A stretch of 64,000 bases of DNA from an uncultured Bacteroidales bacterium (GCA_947164985.1 CAMUYI010000005.1:84199-148198); one strand, 5' to 3'. Positions 35,259 through 44,732 are shown, counted from the stretch's first letter. Translations and numbers: made by a program. The notes: generated from the letters alone by a model not told the origin.

Positions 35259-36596
35259 TTATGCATTTTCCACCAACTCAAAGTCAATTTGACTCTTATT
35301 CAGGTCCACACGCACCACCAACACCTTCACTTCATCGCCCAAGATATAGTCCTCCGGATGCTCGATCGTCATCATATGCACCAAGCCCTCACAGCGACTC
35401 TCGTCCAACTGCACGAAGAACCCGAAGTCCATGATCGACGTGATATGACCCGTCAGCACCTCACCCTCATGCTCTTTCATCCACATCGCCTGGAATTGCT
35501 TGATCGAGTCCCGTTCCGCCTGCGCCGCTTCTTGTTCGCATGCCGAACAATGTTCACATTTCTCTTCCAACTCCTCCCGCGTCAGCGAACAGGGCTTGCC
35601 GGTAAGGATGTATTTCTCCACCAACCGATGCACCATCAAGTCCGGATAGCGTCGTATCGGGGACGTGAAATGCGTGTAATGACTGAACGCCAGACCATAG
35701 TGACCGATGTTATAGGTCGAGTACACCGCCTTTGCCTGCGCCCGGATTGTCAACATATCCATCGTCCTATTCAAGGCCTCTTCCGAAATCGTCCGGTGTC
35801 TTCTTTTCGCTGTCTGAATGGCCTCGCGCTTAAACTTCTTCACCGCTTCCAATTTCTCGCTGTCCGGCAGGTCATGCACACGATAGACGAACGGCCGTCC
35901 GCTTCCTACCGCCTTCGCCACCGTCCGGTTCGCCAGTAACATGAACTCCTCGATCAGATGATGCGTCTCACTCGGTGACTCGAAGTATATCTCCGTCGGG
36001 AATCCGTTCTTGTCCAACTTAAACCGCACTTCCTCCTGCTCAATCGTCAGCGCCCCATTCGCAATCCGTTCCGCCCGCATCTTCGCCGCCATCTCGTTCA
36101 GTGTCGTTAAGGCGCTCGACATCTCGTCATCTCGAGATCTCGAAGTCTCGAGTATCTCCTGCGCCTCTTCGTAGTTCAGCCGCCTGTCGGACCGAATGAC
36201 GGTGCGGCAGATCTTGTATTTCAGCACCTTAGCCTCCTCGTCCATCGTGAACACCACCGACATACAGAGCTTCTCCTCTCCCGGCCGCAAGGAACACTTG
36301 TCGTTGCATAGCTCCTCCGGCAACATCGGCAGCACGCGATCCACCAGATACACACTCGTGCCCCGTTGATACGCCTCGTCGTCCACCTTCGTTCCCGGCT
36401 TCACATAAAACGACACATCCGCGATATGCACACCGATCTGATATTCCTGTAACCCTTCACCCGTAACCGGTAACCTCTCAAACGAAATTGCATCGTCAAA
36501 ATCCTTCGCATCCGCCGGATCGATCGTAAAAGTGAACACATCCCGCATGTCGCGTCTGCGAACTATCTCGTTCTGTATGTCGTTTCCGAAAATCAT
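35259..36596 (-). CDS. rnr: ribonuclease R / RNase II-type exoribonuclease lacking N-terminal cold-shock domains
   Basis: Processive 3'-5' exoribonuclease. The 445 residues from ATG 36596 contain the full RNB domain (TIDPADAKDFDDAISF with the four metal-binding Asp, ADVSFYV, ERIANGALT, THFTSPIRRYPDLMVHR) and a C-terminal S1 domain (GEVLTGHITSIMDFGFFVQLDE). The roughly 200 residues with two cold-shock domains present in ordinary RNase R are absent. A TAA in frame lies in the promoter at 36642, so the gene cannot extend upstream. A CTCGAG repeat inserts [10 protein letters not shown] in frame (36121-36158). Confidence 0.88.
   Translation of the reverse strand: MIFGNDIQNEIVRRRDMRDVFTFTIDPADAKDFDDAISFERLPVTGEGLQEYQIGVHIADVSFYVKPGTKVDDEAYQRGTSVYLVDRVLPMLPEELCNDKCSLRPGEEKLCMSVVFTMDEEAKVLKYKICRTVIRSDRRLNYEEAQEILETSRSRDDEMSSALTTLNEMAAKMRAERIANGALTIEQEEVRFKLDKNGFPTEIYFESPSETHHLIEEFMLLANRTVAKAVGSGRPFVYRVHDLPDSEKLEAVKKFKREAIQTAKRRHRTISEEALNRTMDMLTIRAQAKAVYSTYNIGHYGLAFSHYTHFTSPIRRYPDLMVHRLVEKYILTGKPCSLTREELEEKCEHCSACEQEAAQAERDSIKQFQAMWMKEHEGEVLTGHITSIMDFGFFVQLDESRCEGLVHMMTIEHPEDYILGDEVKVLVVRVDLNKSQIDFELVENA
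36121..36158. repeat. CTCGAGAT repeat inside rnr
   Basis: ATCTCG..ATCTCGAGATCTCGAAGTCTCGAG: tandem 8-9 bp CTCGAGAT units, shared with the glgP leader (36707-36733). Confidence 0.75.
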
Positions 36597-36636
36597 AGAT
36601 TGTAAATCGTAGTACACAAAATCATAAAATCGGTTG

Positions 36637-36667
36637 CAAAATTACAAAAATTCTTGCACATATCAAA
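36637..36667 (-). promoter_or_regulatory. promoter of rnr
   Basis: Minus strand -7 TAATTTTG (36637-36644), -33 TTTG (36664-36667), 19-bp spacer. Overlaps the divergent glgP promoter. Confidence 0.7.
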
Positions 36668-36684
36668 ATTTTTCCGTAACTTTG
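36654..36684 (+). promoter_or_regulatory. promoter of glgP
   Basis: Plus strand -33 TTG (36654-36656, in CTTGCACATATCAAA), 20-bp spacer, -7 TAACTTTG (36677-36684). Both -33 boxes sit in the same 14-bp near-palindrome. Confidence 0.78.
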
Positions 36685-36706
36685 CACGCTTTTTTGCGTG
36701 TAAAGC

Positions 36707-36733
36707 CTCGAGACCTCGAGATCTCGAGATATC
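36707..36733. repeat. CTCGAG repeat in the glgP leader
   Basis: Three overlapping CTCGAGA units forming a palindrome in the 5' untranslated region of glgP. Confidence 0.75.
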
Positions 36734-36764
36734 AAATGACGAAAAAATAAAACTCTATACTATT

Positions 36765-39323
36765 ATGAAAGTAAAAGTAAGTAATGTCAATCAGCCGATG
36801 TGGAAAGAGTGTAACGTACACGCTACCCTTCCCGCTGAGCTGAGCAAATTGCAAGAATTGGCCTACAACGTATGGTGGAGCTGGAATGCGGAAGCGAAAG
36901 ACCTGTTCCGTTACATCGACAACGACGCATGGCATCGTGCCGGTTCCAATCCCGTCGTGCTGCTCAACACCATCAGTTACGACAAGATGGTAGAACTCAC
37001 CAAGGATGAGAAGTTCATGAAGCAACTCAACGAGACTTACGCTGAGTTCCGCAAATACATGGACACGCCGAAGGACAAGAAAAAACCGACCATCGCCTAT
37101 TTCTCCATGGAGTACGGCCTCACGCATGTGCTCAAGATCTACTCCGGTGGTCTCGGCATCCTCGCAGGTGACTATATCAAAGAGGCTTCCGACTGCAATG
37201 TCGATATGACTGCCATCGGTTTCCTCTATCGTTACGGTTATTTCACCCAGACTCTCAGTCCCGAAGGACAGCAGATCGCTAACTACGAGGCGCAGAACTT
37301 CTCCAACCTGCCTATCACGCAGGTCAAAGAAGCAGACGGTTCGAACATGGTGATCGAAGTGCCGTACCCCGACCGCATCGTCAGAGCGTACCTCTGGAAA
37401 GTAGCGGTGGGTCGTATGGACCTCTACCTCCTCGATACCGATAATGAACTCAACTCCGAATGGGATCGTTCCATCACCCACCAACTCTACGGTGGCGACA
37501 ACGAGAACCGTCTCAAGCAGGAGATCATGCTCGGTATCGGCGGTATGCTTGCCCTCAACAAATTGGGTATCAAGAAGGACGTGTACCATTGCAACGAGGG
37601 TCACGCTGCCCTCATGGGACTCCAACGCCTCGTCGATCTCGTAGCCGAAGGACTTACCTTCAATGAGGCGAAAGAGGTCGTTCGCGCATCCGGTCTCTAC
37701 ACCTGCCATACCCCGGTGCCTGCAGGTCACGACTATTTCGAGGAGGATATCTTCTATAAGTACATGAACTCCTATGCCGGCAAACTCGGTATCGAGTGGA
37801 ATGACCTCATCGGTCTCGGTCGTACCAATCCTGATGACCACAACGAGAAATTCTCCATGTCCGTCTTCGCCCTCAATACCTGCCAAGAGGCTAACGGTGT
37901 ATCTTGGCTCCACGGTGAAGTATCGAAGAAGATGTTCTCGCCCGTTTGGCCGGGTTATTTCCCCGAAGAACTCCACGTGGACTATGTCACCAATGGTGTA
38001 CACATGCCTACTTGGGCGGCTTCCGAGTGGAAGAAAGTATATAAGAAATACCTGCCGGCAGGATGGATGGCAGACCAGTCCAACCTCGACATGTGGAAGC
38101 CGTATGCCGACATACCCGATGCAGAGATATGGGCTACCCGTCTGAACCTCAAGCGCAAGATGGTGGATTATATCAAGGAGAAATTCCATGATGACTGGAT
38201 GAAGAGCCAAGGTGACCCGGGACGTATCGTTCAGGCTCTGAGCGAGATGAACCCGAATAACCTCATCATCGGTTTCGGTCGCCGTTTCGCTACCTACAAA
38301 CGTGCCCACCTCCTCTTCACCGACCTGGAGCGTCTGGATAAGCTGGTCAACAACCCGAATTATCCGGTTCAATTCCTCTTCGCCGGTAAGGCCCACCCGG
38401 CTGACGGTGGGGGTCAAGGACTCATCAAGCGCATCATTGAGATCAGCCGTATGCCGCAGTTCCTCGGTAAGATCATCTTCCTCGAGAACTACGATATGCG
38501 CCTCGCTAAACGCCTCATCTCCGGTGTCGATATCTGGCTCAACACCCCGACCCGTCCTCTCGAGGCTTCCGGTACCTCCGGTGAGAAAGCACAGATGAAC
38601 GGTGTTCTCAACTTCTCCGTCAAGGATGGTTGGTGGTACGAAGGTTACGTAGAGGGCGCAGGCTGGGCTTTGACCGAGCATCGCACCTACGAGAATCAGG
38701 CCCACCAGGACCAACTCGATGCCGCTACGATCTACACCATGCTGGAGCGCGAGATCATTCCGCTGTACTATGCGAAGAACTCGAAAGGCTACAGCCCAGA
38801 GTGGATCCAGTACATCAAGAACTCGGTTACCAAGATCACTCCGCGTTTCACCATGAAGCGTATGATCGATGACTATTTCGATAAGTTCTACAACAAACTC
38901 GCGAAGCGTCACAACCTCCTCTTGGCTGACCACTACAAGGTAGCCAAGGAGATTGCCGCTTGGAAAGAGAACATGGTAGCGCATTGGGATGAGATAGAGG
39001 TAATCAATAAGTCGATCTCCAAAGATCTCAGCACCCTCACCGTTGGTGACAAAGCGAAGATCAACGTTGAACTCGACACCCATGATCTCAACGACAAGGG
39101 TATCGGCGTTGAACTCGTAGCTGTTCGTACCTCCACCCATAATAACGATAAACTCTACGAAGTAGAACCGCTCAAACTCGTTAAATCCGAGGGCAGCCAC
39201 CTCTTCTTCGAGAATATCTACCAGGTGGACTACGCCGGTGGTATGAAATTCGCTCTGCGTATGTATCCGCAGCACGAACTCCTGCCCCACCGCATGGACT
39301 TCTGCTACGTCCGCTGGCTCTAA
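36765..39323 (+). CDS. glgP: alpha-glucan (glycogen) phosphorylase
   Basis: GT35 enzyme releasing glucose-1-phosphate from glycogen. 852 residues from [21 protein letters not shown]-terminal [55 protein letters not shown], and the PLP-binding Lys in [14 protein letters not shown]. It has the phosphorylase architecture with a C-terminal beta-domain typical of the Thermotoga/Bacteroidetes type. Frames upstream of 36765 overlap the promoter, so that ATG is the start. It forms a functional set with the 23.9-28.4 kb genes. Confidence 0.94.
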   Translation: MKVKVSNVNQPMWKECNVHATLPAELSKLQELAYNVWWSWNAEAKDLFRYIDNDAWHRAGSNPVVLLNTISYDKMVELTKDEKFMKQLNETYAEFRKYMDTPKDKKKPTIAYFSMEYGLTHVLKIYSGGLGILAGDYIKEASDCNVDMTAIGFLYRYGYFTQTLSPEGQQIANYEAQNFSNLPITQVKEADGSNMVIEVPYPDRIVRAYLWKVAVGRMDLYLLDTDNELNSEWDRSITHQLYGGDNENRLKQEIMLGIGGMLALNKLGIKKDVYHCNEGHAALMGLQRLVDLVAEGLTFNEAKEVVRASGLYTCHTPVPAGHDYFEEDIFYKYMNSYAGKLGIEWNDLIGLGRTNPDDHNEKFSMSVFALNTCQEANGVSWLHGEVSKKMFSPVWPGYFPEELHVDYVTNGVHMPTWAASEWKKVYKKYLPAGWMADQSNLDMWKPYADIPDAEIWATRLNLKRKMVDYIKEKFHDDWMKSQGDPGRIVQALSEMNPNNLIIGFGRRFATYKRAHLLFTDLERLDKLVNNPNYPVQFLFAGKAHPADGGGQGLIKRIIEISRMPQFLGKIIFLENYDMRLAKRLISGVDIWLNTPTRPLEASGTSGEKAQMNGVLNFSVKDGWWYEGYVEGAGWALTEHRTYENQAHQDQLDAATIYTMLEREIIPLYYAKNSKGYSPEWIQYIKNSVTKITPRFTMKRMIDDYFDKFYNKLAKRHNLLLADHYKVAKEIAAWKENMVAHWDEIEVINKSISKDLSTLTVGDKAKINVELDTHDLNDKGIGVELVAVRTSTHNNDKLYEVEPLKLVKSEGSHLFFENIYQVDYAGGMKFALRMYPQHELLPHRMDFCYVRWL

Positions 39324-39328
39324 AAAAG

Positions 39329-39357
39329 AAAGGCAACCAACCGGTTGCCTTTTTTTA
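39329..39357 (+). terminator. glgP terminator
   Basis: AAAGGCAACC/GGTTGCCTTT stem, 4-nt loop, T run. It touches the stop codon of the convergent CoA-transferase gene and probably serves both. Confidence 0.92.
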
Positions 39358-40671
39358 TTTCAATCTCAGGAATCCTATTCCGAATCGTCGTACGGCTTCT
39401 CGTTCGAGTTCTTCGCGTACCGACGGGTCTGCGATAGAGATCAGTGCTTTGGCTCGTTCTGCCAACGGCAGATTCCGCAAGTACACGATGCCGTGCTCTG
39501 TGGCGATATACTGCGCCTGGAAGCGCGTCGTCACCACACCTGCGCCCGGTGCCAGTCTTGCCACGATCTTCGATTGCCCTTTGCTCGTCATACTCGGCAG
39601 CGCAATGAAGCATTTACCGCCTTCCGACAACGCCGCGCCGTACATGAAATCATGCTGACCGCCTACGCCGGAGATCACCGTCTCGCCGATCGAGTCCGCA
39701 CATATCTGTCCCGTCAGGTCCACCTCCACCGCCGAGTTGATCGCCATCGCCTTGGGGTTCTGACGGATGATCTGCGGGTCGTTCGTCCATGCCACATCGC
39801 GGATCACAAAATCGCGGTTGCCGTCCACGTATTCATACAGGTGCTTCGAACCTAATATCAGACTGCCCACCGTCTTGCCGGGCAGTACTTTCTTTAGACT
39901 GTTGTCGATCACGCCCTTCTCGATCAGCGGCAGCACACCGTCCGTGATAGCCTCCGTATGCAGGCCCAGATGCTGATGGTCCTTCAGCGCATTGATGACT
40001 GCGTTCGGGATACCACCTACGCCGATCTGCAGCGTTGCACCGTCCGGGATCTCCGAGGCTACGTAGTTACCTATCTTCGTCTCGATAGCGTTCGGTACCG
40101 GCGTCGGCACTTCGACTAACGGCACATCGCCCCGACACATCGCTGTGATCTGACTCACATGGATCACCGGGTCACCGAACGTACGCGGCATGTATTTGTT
40201 CACCTGCGCAATCACCACCCGCGAGCACTCTGCACCCGAGAAAGCGATATCCGCCGACACACCGAACGAACAGTACCCCTCCTCGTCCGGTTCACTCACG
40301 TTCAGGAACGTCACATCCACCGGGATCTGTCGGCTCCGGAAGAGGAACGGCACCTCGCCCAGGAAAGCCGGAATCGTGTCCGCCACACCTTCCCGCATCG
40401 CCTTGCGTAAGGTGTTCGGTACGAAGATCGACAGCGCCCGGAACGAGTCCATCAACTCTTTCTTCGCGTACGGCGCATCCTCCGGCAGGATACCGAAACC
40501 GGAAATCAACTTCACATCCCGTAACTCACTCGCGCGCTGCACCAACGCGTCGATCAGCACCGTCGGGATACTCGTGCTGCCTTGGATCACGATCGTGTCG
40601 CCGCTCTTTACATGGCTCACCGCCTCGAGCGGACTAACGTATGTCGGGCAATTGGGCCGGGTCATAAGCAT
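39355..40671 (-). CDS. acetyl-CoA hydrolase/transferase-family CoA-transferase
   Basis: About 438-residue family I CoA-transferase of the 4-hydroxybutyrate/acyl-CoA type. Motifs: GDTIVIQGSTSIP at the N-terminus, GATLQIGVGGIPNAV, the catalytic Glu in HTEAITDGV and GVGGQHDFMYGA. Starts at ATG 40671 or ATG 40665 (MLMTRPNCP), inside the 3' end of the aminotransferase gene (about 38-nt overlap). It likely transfers CoA from the acyl-CoA made by IorAB to acetate or another acid. Confidence 0.87.
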   Translation of the reverse strand: MLMTRPNCPTYVSPLEAVSHVKSGDTIVIQGSTSIPTVLIDALVQRASELRDVKLISGFGILPEDAPYAKKELMDSFRALSIFVPNTLRKAMREGVADTIPAFLGEVPFLFRSRQIPVDVTFLNVSEPDEEGYCSFGVSADIAFSGAECSRVVIAQVNKYMPRTFGDPVIHVSQITAMCRGDVPLVEVPTPVPNAIETKIGNYVASEIPDGATLQIGVGGIPNAVINALKDHQHLGLHTEAITDGVLPLIEKGVIDNSLKKVLPGKTVGSLILGSKHLYEYVDGNRDFVIRDVAWTNDPQIIRQNPKAMAINSAVEVDLTGQICADSIGETVISGVGGQHDFMYGAALSEGGKCFIALPSMTSKGQSKIVARLAPGAGVVTTRFQAQYIATEHGIVYLRNLPLAERAKALISIADPSVREELEREAVRRFGIGFLRLK

Positions 40672-42001
40672 CGTATTGGGAATAATCTTCGTTAAACTTA
40701 CGCAGTCGCTCTTCCAACTGTTCGTACTGGTCCTCGCGGATCGACGACGCACAGCCGCGCATACCGTCCCGTTTGGCGCCCGTGCTCTCCAGCGAGATAG
40801 CACTCACGCCGTAGTAGATCAACTTGTTCACCAGTTTGGCACCCGTCCAGTCTTTGTAGCCGAAGGTGAAGAAGAACCCGTCGCCTACCTCCTGGCCGTC
40901 TGCATCTTTGTCATAGACGATATGGAAGCCGTTGCGCAGCATGATCTCTTTGATCTTATGCGCGCGCCGCGCGTACTCCCGCGTGTTCTCCACGTAGCGC
41001 AACCGACCCTCGCATGCCGCCTGCAGCATCGCCGCCATCGCATGTTGTACCGAGTGCGTCACGCCGCTCGAGAGCACGTAGAGGAAAGTGTAAGCAAAAC
41101 TCTGCAGCAACTCGCCGCTGTTATGCAGCCGCTCGCCCAGCGCCGGATAGACGCGCTTCGCCAGAGCCGGATCGATCGCCACAAAAGCCGCACGCTGACC
41201 CGCGTAACTGAAGATCTTCGAGCATGAGATCATCTGGATGCAGTTATGCGTGTAGCGCCCTACACTCGGCTGGTACGGCTCCGCATACGGATTACCGCGA
41301 TCCGGCGCACGGAAGTCCATGTTCATATACGCCAGGTCCTCCAGCACGATCGCATCGTACTGAGATGCCAACTCACCGATGATCTGCAGTTCCTCCTCCG
41401 TCAGACACGCCCAGGTCGGGTTGTTCGGGTTGCTGTACAAGATACCTGCGATACGACCGCTCATCAGGTGCCGTTCCAACTCGTTCTTCAACTTCGCACC
41501 GCGGTAGTCCGCGATATCAAACGCATCGATCCGGCTACCTATCACGCGGCATTGCATCTTCTGCACCGGGAAACATGGATCCAAAAACAGGATCGTGTCG
41601 CGTTTCGGGTCCAACTGGATCAGCATCATGTTCAGCGCAAAAGCCGCCTGCATCGAACCCACTGTCGGCAGGATACACTCCGGCGGACGCTGCAGACCGA
41701 CGAAAGCACGTACGAACTCAGAACCCCATTTCTTCACTTCGGGGATACCGATGATGATCGGATAATGCGCCGCACAACCCTTCATCAAGGCCTCATGCTC
41801 CGCCTCGATTCCGATCTCCGAAGCCGGCAGACCCGGTTCACCCAACGCCATGTTCACGTACTCCACACCCGTCGCCTGCTCGATGTTCTTCACCACGCCC
41901 GCCAACTGACGGATACTCGCGTTGCCTAACTCGTCAAAATCCCGCAGACCGAACTGCCGGCATATCGAGTCCACTATATGTTTATCTAACGGAAACTGCA
42001 T
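40634..42001 (-). CDS. PLP-dependent aminotransferase, class I/II
   Basis: A 455-residue fold-type I aminotransferase with NNPTWACLTEEE, DLAYMNMDFR and the PLP Lys in SCSKIFSYAGQRAAF. In an operon with iorA, iorB and a CoA-transferase, it probably converts an aromatic or branched amino acid to its 2-oxoacid. ATG 42001 is used rather than the TTG one codon before. The exact substrate is not determinable. Confidence 0.88.
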   Translation of the reverse strand: MQFPLDKHIVDSICRQFGLRDFDELGNASIRQLAGVVKNIEQATGVEYVNMALGEPGLPASEIGIEAEHEALMKGCAAHYPIIIGIPEVKKWGSEFVRAFVGLQRPPECILPTVGSMQAAFALNMMLIQLDPKRDTILFLDPCFPVQKMQCRVIGSRIDAFDIADYRGAKLKNELERHLMSGRIAGILYSNPNNPTWACLTEEELQIIGELASQYDAIVLEDLAYMNMDFRAPDRGNPYAEPYQPSVGRYTHNCIQMISCSKIFSYAGQRAAFVAIDPALAKRVYPALGERLHNSGELLQSFAYTFLYVLSSGVTHSVQHAMAAMLQAACEGRLRYVENTREYARRAHKIKEIMLRNGFHIVYDKDADGQEVGDGFFFTFGYKDWTGAKLVNKLIYYGVSAISLESTGAKRDGMRGCASSIREDQYEQLEERLRKFNEDYSQYDAYDPAQLPDIR

Positions 42002-42016
42002 CAAAATTCTTAATTT

Positions 42017-42601
42017 TTAATTTTTAATTCCCGAGTGGTTGAACCCGGCTTCAACCGCTTTAACGTTGGTTTCAACAACCGCTTCTCCCTTTCTCGCGAA
42101 CACGCGCGAAACGCCTGCTATCATCTTATCATGTTCGATGCCGAGCATCGGTATCGCGGCTCCGAGCAGCACCATGTTCGCAGCCTGCGCCGGAGCACCT
42201 GCCTCTTTCGCCAGCGCCTCTACGTCCAGCAGCACATGGTGCTCATACGCCTTGATGCGCTCCAGCACCGCCTCTATCTCCGGGTAGTTCGGGATGTTCA
42301 GGAAGGGCACACAACTCGTCACGATCCATCCGTCCGGCGCCAGGTACTCCACGTACCGCAATGCCTCCATCGGCTCCAACGAGATGATCAGGTCCGCACC
42401 ACCCTTCGGGATCAGGTCACTCATGATCGGCTCCGAACTTAACCGTAAGTTCGACTGCACATCACCGCCGCGCTGCGACATGCCGTGAACCTCCGCCTGC
42501 TTCAGGTATAATCCCTCCTGCAGCGCCGCTTCTCCTATCACCGTGGCGATCGACAAGATGCCTTGTCCTCCCACGCCTGCTAATATAATATCCTTTTTCA
42601 T
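42017..42601 (-). CDS. iorB: indolepyruvate ferredoxin oxidoreductase, beta subunit
   Basis: A 194-residue gamma/beta-type subunit of 2-oxoacid:ferredoxin oxidoreductase (IILAGVGGQGILSIATVIGEAA, EVHGMSQRGGDVQSNLRL, DLIISLEPMEALR). It pairs with IorA upstream. ATG 42601 is preceded by an AATTTTT heptamer array that fills the spacer. Confidence 0.92.
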   Translation of the reverse strand: MKKDIILAGVGGQGILSIATVIGEAALQEGLYLKQAEVHGMSQRGGDVQSNLRLSSEPIMSDLIPKGGADLIISLEPMEALRYVEYLAPDGWIVTSCVPFLNIPNYPEIEAVLERIKAYEHHVLLDVEALAKEAGAPAQAANMVLLGAAIPMLGIEHDKMIAGVSRVFARKGEAVVETNVKAVEAGFNHSGIKN

Positions 42602-42604
42602 GGC

Positions 42605-42624
42605 CAATTCTTAATTTTTAATTT
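42605..42624. repeat. heptamer array between iorA and iorB
   Basis: AATTTTT/TTTTAAT units fill the 23-bp spacer. A matching array fills the iorB-aminotransferase spacer (42006-42016). Confidence 0.7.
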
Positions 42625-44235
42625 TTAATTATTCTTAGCCGCTTTCAAATGACGTTTTAATGTCTGTATGCATTCGCGCCTTGCAATGACTACCGATGTT
42701 CCGTTATAGTCGATCTCTTCGCGCAGCACGCCTTTTATCTCCTCCATGTTCTTCGGCAGCGGCACCACCACGCGCACATGCTCCGGCTCCACGCCCAGAC
42801 CGATACATATCTGTTCGAGCCGACCGGTACCTGCGCTGTCCTGACCGCCTGTCATACCCGTCGTCAGGTTATCGCTTATCAGCACCACCACGTTCGCTTT
42901 CGCGTTCACGCAGTCTAACAGACCCGTCATGCCTGAGTGGGTGAACGTGCTGTCGCCTATCACGGCTATCGCCGGATGCTGACCCGCATCGGCGGCACCT
43001 TTCGCCATCGTCACCGACGCACCCATCTCCACGCAGGCATGTATCGCATGGAAAGGCGAGAGTGCACCTAAGGTGTAGCAACCGATATCGCCGAAGATAC
43101 GGGCGTTCTCGTATTCGCGTGCCACCTCGTTCAAGGCAGTGTACATATCGCGGTGACCGCAACCCTGACACAGTGCCGGCGGCCTACCTACCACGATCGC
43201 CTCTTTCGCATACGTCGGCAGCGCCTCCAGACCGATAGCCGTACGTACTGCATCCGGACTCAACTCACCCATCCGCGGCAGCACGCCTGTTAAGCGGCCT
43301 TCTATCTTGATCTCCGACGGCACCATCCCGCGCAGCAACTCTTCTACCACCGGCTGCCCTTCTTCCATCACCAGTATCTCTTTCGCTCCGTCGGCCACCA
43401 TCTGCGCTACCGGCGCCGCAGGGATCGGATATTGGGTGATCTTGAGTATCGAGCATCCCATCTCTGCTTGGTAGTTCTCCATCAGGTAGTTATACGCGAT
43501 ACCCGTCGTCACGATCGCTTTCTCCGGATGGCTACCCTTGACATATACGTTATGCCCGTCCGTCTCGCTGTGCGCGACGAAACTCGGCTGCGCCGCTACC
43601 AACTCTGCGTAGTTGCGCTTCGCAAAAGCCGGCAGCAGGATGAAGTGGTTCACATCCTTCGGCATCGATCGCTCGTTCTGCGGCCGCGGCTTCTCTGTTA
43701 TGTTGACCACCGCCCGGCTATGCGCCATACGGGTCGTCACGCGCATCAAGATCGGTGTCCGGAGCTGCTCACTCAGTTCAAACCCGTACGCCATCATGTC
43801 GTACGCCTCCTGTTGGTTACTCGGCTCCAGACACGGTATCATTGCAAACTTCGCATAGAATCGGCTGTCCTGCTCGTTCTGACTCGAGTGCATCGACGGG
43901 TCATCGGCAGCCAGTACGATCAGACCGCCGTTCACACCCGTGATAGCGGCATTCATGAAGGCGTCGGCACATACGTTCATGCCCACGTGCTTCATACATA
44001 CCAGCGCACGCTTACCCATGTACGACATACCCAACGCCGCTTCCATCGCCGTCTTCTCATTCGCCGCCCATCGGCACTGAATACTGATTGCTGATTGCTG
44101 ATTACTGATAACTTTCGACTGAATATACTCCGTGACCTCAGTCGAAGGTGTTCCCGGATAGGCATATACGCCGCTCAGACCCGCATCGATAGCACCCTGC
44201 GCGATCGCCTCATCGCCCAATAATAACTTTTTCAT
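42625..44235 (-). CDS. iorA: indolepyruvate ferredoxin oxidoreductase, alpha subunit (no ferredoxin domain)
   Basis: A 536-residue TPP-dependent oxidoreductase of arylpyruvates to aryl-acetyl-CoA. N-terminal pyrimidine-binding domain (AYPGTPSTEVTEYI), C-terminal TPP domain (CQGCGHRDMYTALNE, IGDSTFTHSGMTGLL, SDNLTTGMTGGQ). It ends at ARRECIQTLKR, just where many homologues continue into two [4Fe-4S] clusters; these are missing. A heptamer array (44076-44114) encodes SNQQSAISIQ. ATG 44235 begins MKKLLLGDEAIAQGA; upstream codons overlap the promoter. Confidence 0.92.
   Translation of the reverse strand: MKKLLLGDEAIAQGAIDAGLSGVYAYPGTPSTEVTEYIQSKVISNQQSAISIQCRWAANEKTAMEAALGMSYMGKRALVCMKHVGMNVCADAFMNAAITGVNGGLIVLAADDPSMHSSQNEQDSRFYAKFAMIPCLEPSNQQEAYDMMAYGFELSEQLRTPILMRVTTRMAHSRAVVNITEKPRPQNERSMPKDVNHFILLPAFAKRNYAELVAAQPSFVAHSETDGHNVYVKGSHPEKAIVTTGIAYNYLMENYQAEMGCSILKITQYPIPAAPVAQMVADGAKEILVMEEGQPVVEELLRGMVPSEIKIEGRLTGVLPRMGELSPDAVRTAIGLEALPTYAKEAIVVGRPPALCQGCGHRDMYTALNEVAREYENARIFGDIGCYTLGALSPFHAIHACVEMGASVTMAKGAADAGQHPAIAVIGDSTFTHSGMTGLLDCVNAKANVVVLISDNLTTGMTGGQDSAGTGRLEQICIGLGVEPEHVRVVVPLPKNMEEIKGVLREEIDYNGTSVVIARRECIQTLKRHLKAAKNN
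44076..44114. repeat. heptamer array (TGATTGC) inside iorA
   Basis: TGATTGC, TGATTGC, TGATTAC, TGATAAC units in the coding region, read as VISNQQSAISIQ. Confidence 0.82.
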
Positions 44236-44261
44236 GATATAGATGGTTTCGATTTCGCCTG

Positions 44262-44292
44262 CAAAGGTACTCAAAAAAAATGACATATGCAA
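44262..44292 (-). promoter_or_regulatory. promoter of the iorA-iorB-aminotransferase-CoA-transferase operon
   Basis: Minus strand -33 TTG (44290-44292, CTTGCATATGTCA), 20-bp spacer, -7 TACCTTTG (44262-44269). Confidence 0.82.
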
Positions 44293-44301
44293 GAGAAAAA
44301 A

Positions 44302-44332
44302 GGAAAAATCGCTCATTTCGGGCGATTTTTCC
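44302..44332 (-). terminator. terminator at the end of the lysis-like cassette
   Basis: GGAAAAATCGC/GCGATTTTTCC stem with a 9-nt loop, 20 nt after the 126-residue protein gene. A T run follows on the minus strand. Confidence 0.85.
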
Positions 44333-44351
44333 TTGAGAGTGCGCAGAGCGA

Positions 44352-44732
44352 TTAACCGTGCTGCTGGTCGTACTCAGCGCCGCAAACAGACCAGTACCAA
44401 GCCTTGAGGGTCTTTTTGCCGCCTGCGAGGTCTTTCTGAGCCATGAAGGCTTGCTGGTCAGCAAGTTGTTTGCTCAGATCGGCTGCACGGGTTGCAACCA
44501 TGTCGCGTACTGCGGTGAAGCGTGCGCGGACTGCTACCTCACGGTTGGACAGCGGAGTGGTACGCTCCACTTTTCTGCGGAGGTACAGACGGTTACAGTC
44601 TTTTGACTCGGTCGCTGCTACACGATGAGTTGCCAGCAACATCTTCTCGCAAGAATGCTGACCTTTCTTGCCGGATTTACAAAGTACGCCCGACACATGG
44701 TCGATACCGGCACTCCAAACAACTTTTGCCAC
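44352..44732 (-). CDS. unknown small-protein family member B
   Basis: A 126-residue basic protein. The N-terminal part has SGVLCKSGKKG and several Cys. The central segment TPLSNREVAVRARFTAVR followed by ADLSKQLADQQAFMAQK aligns with the 103-residue protein at 45941 (TARQLAQRTKFATARV...ALADPEQKAAYLTAFKNQ). No signal peptide or catalytic motif. Last gene of the cassette that starts near 46.7 kb. Function unknown. Confidence 0.6.
   Translation of the reverse strand: MAKVVWSAGIDHVSGVLCKSGKKGQHSCEKMLLATHRVAATESKDCNRLYLRRKVERTTPLSNREVAVRARFTAVRDMVATRAADLSKQLADQQAFMAQKDLAGGKKTLKAWYWSVCGAEYDQQHG

Noticed and set aside
36732..39290. 852-codon minus-strand frame over glgP
   Set aside because: Mirror frame of a GT35 phosphorylase with intact motifs; no independent support.
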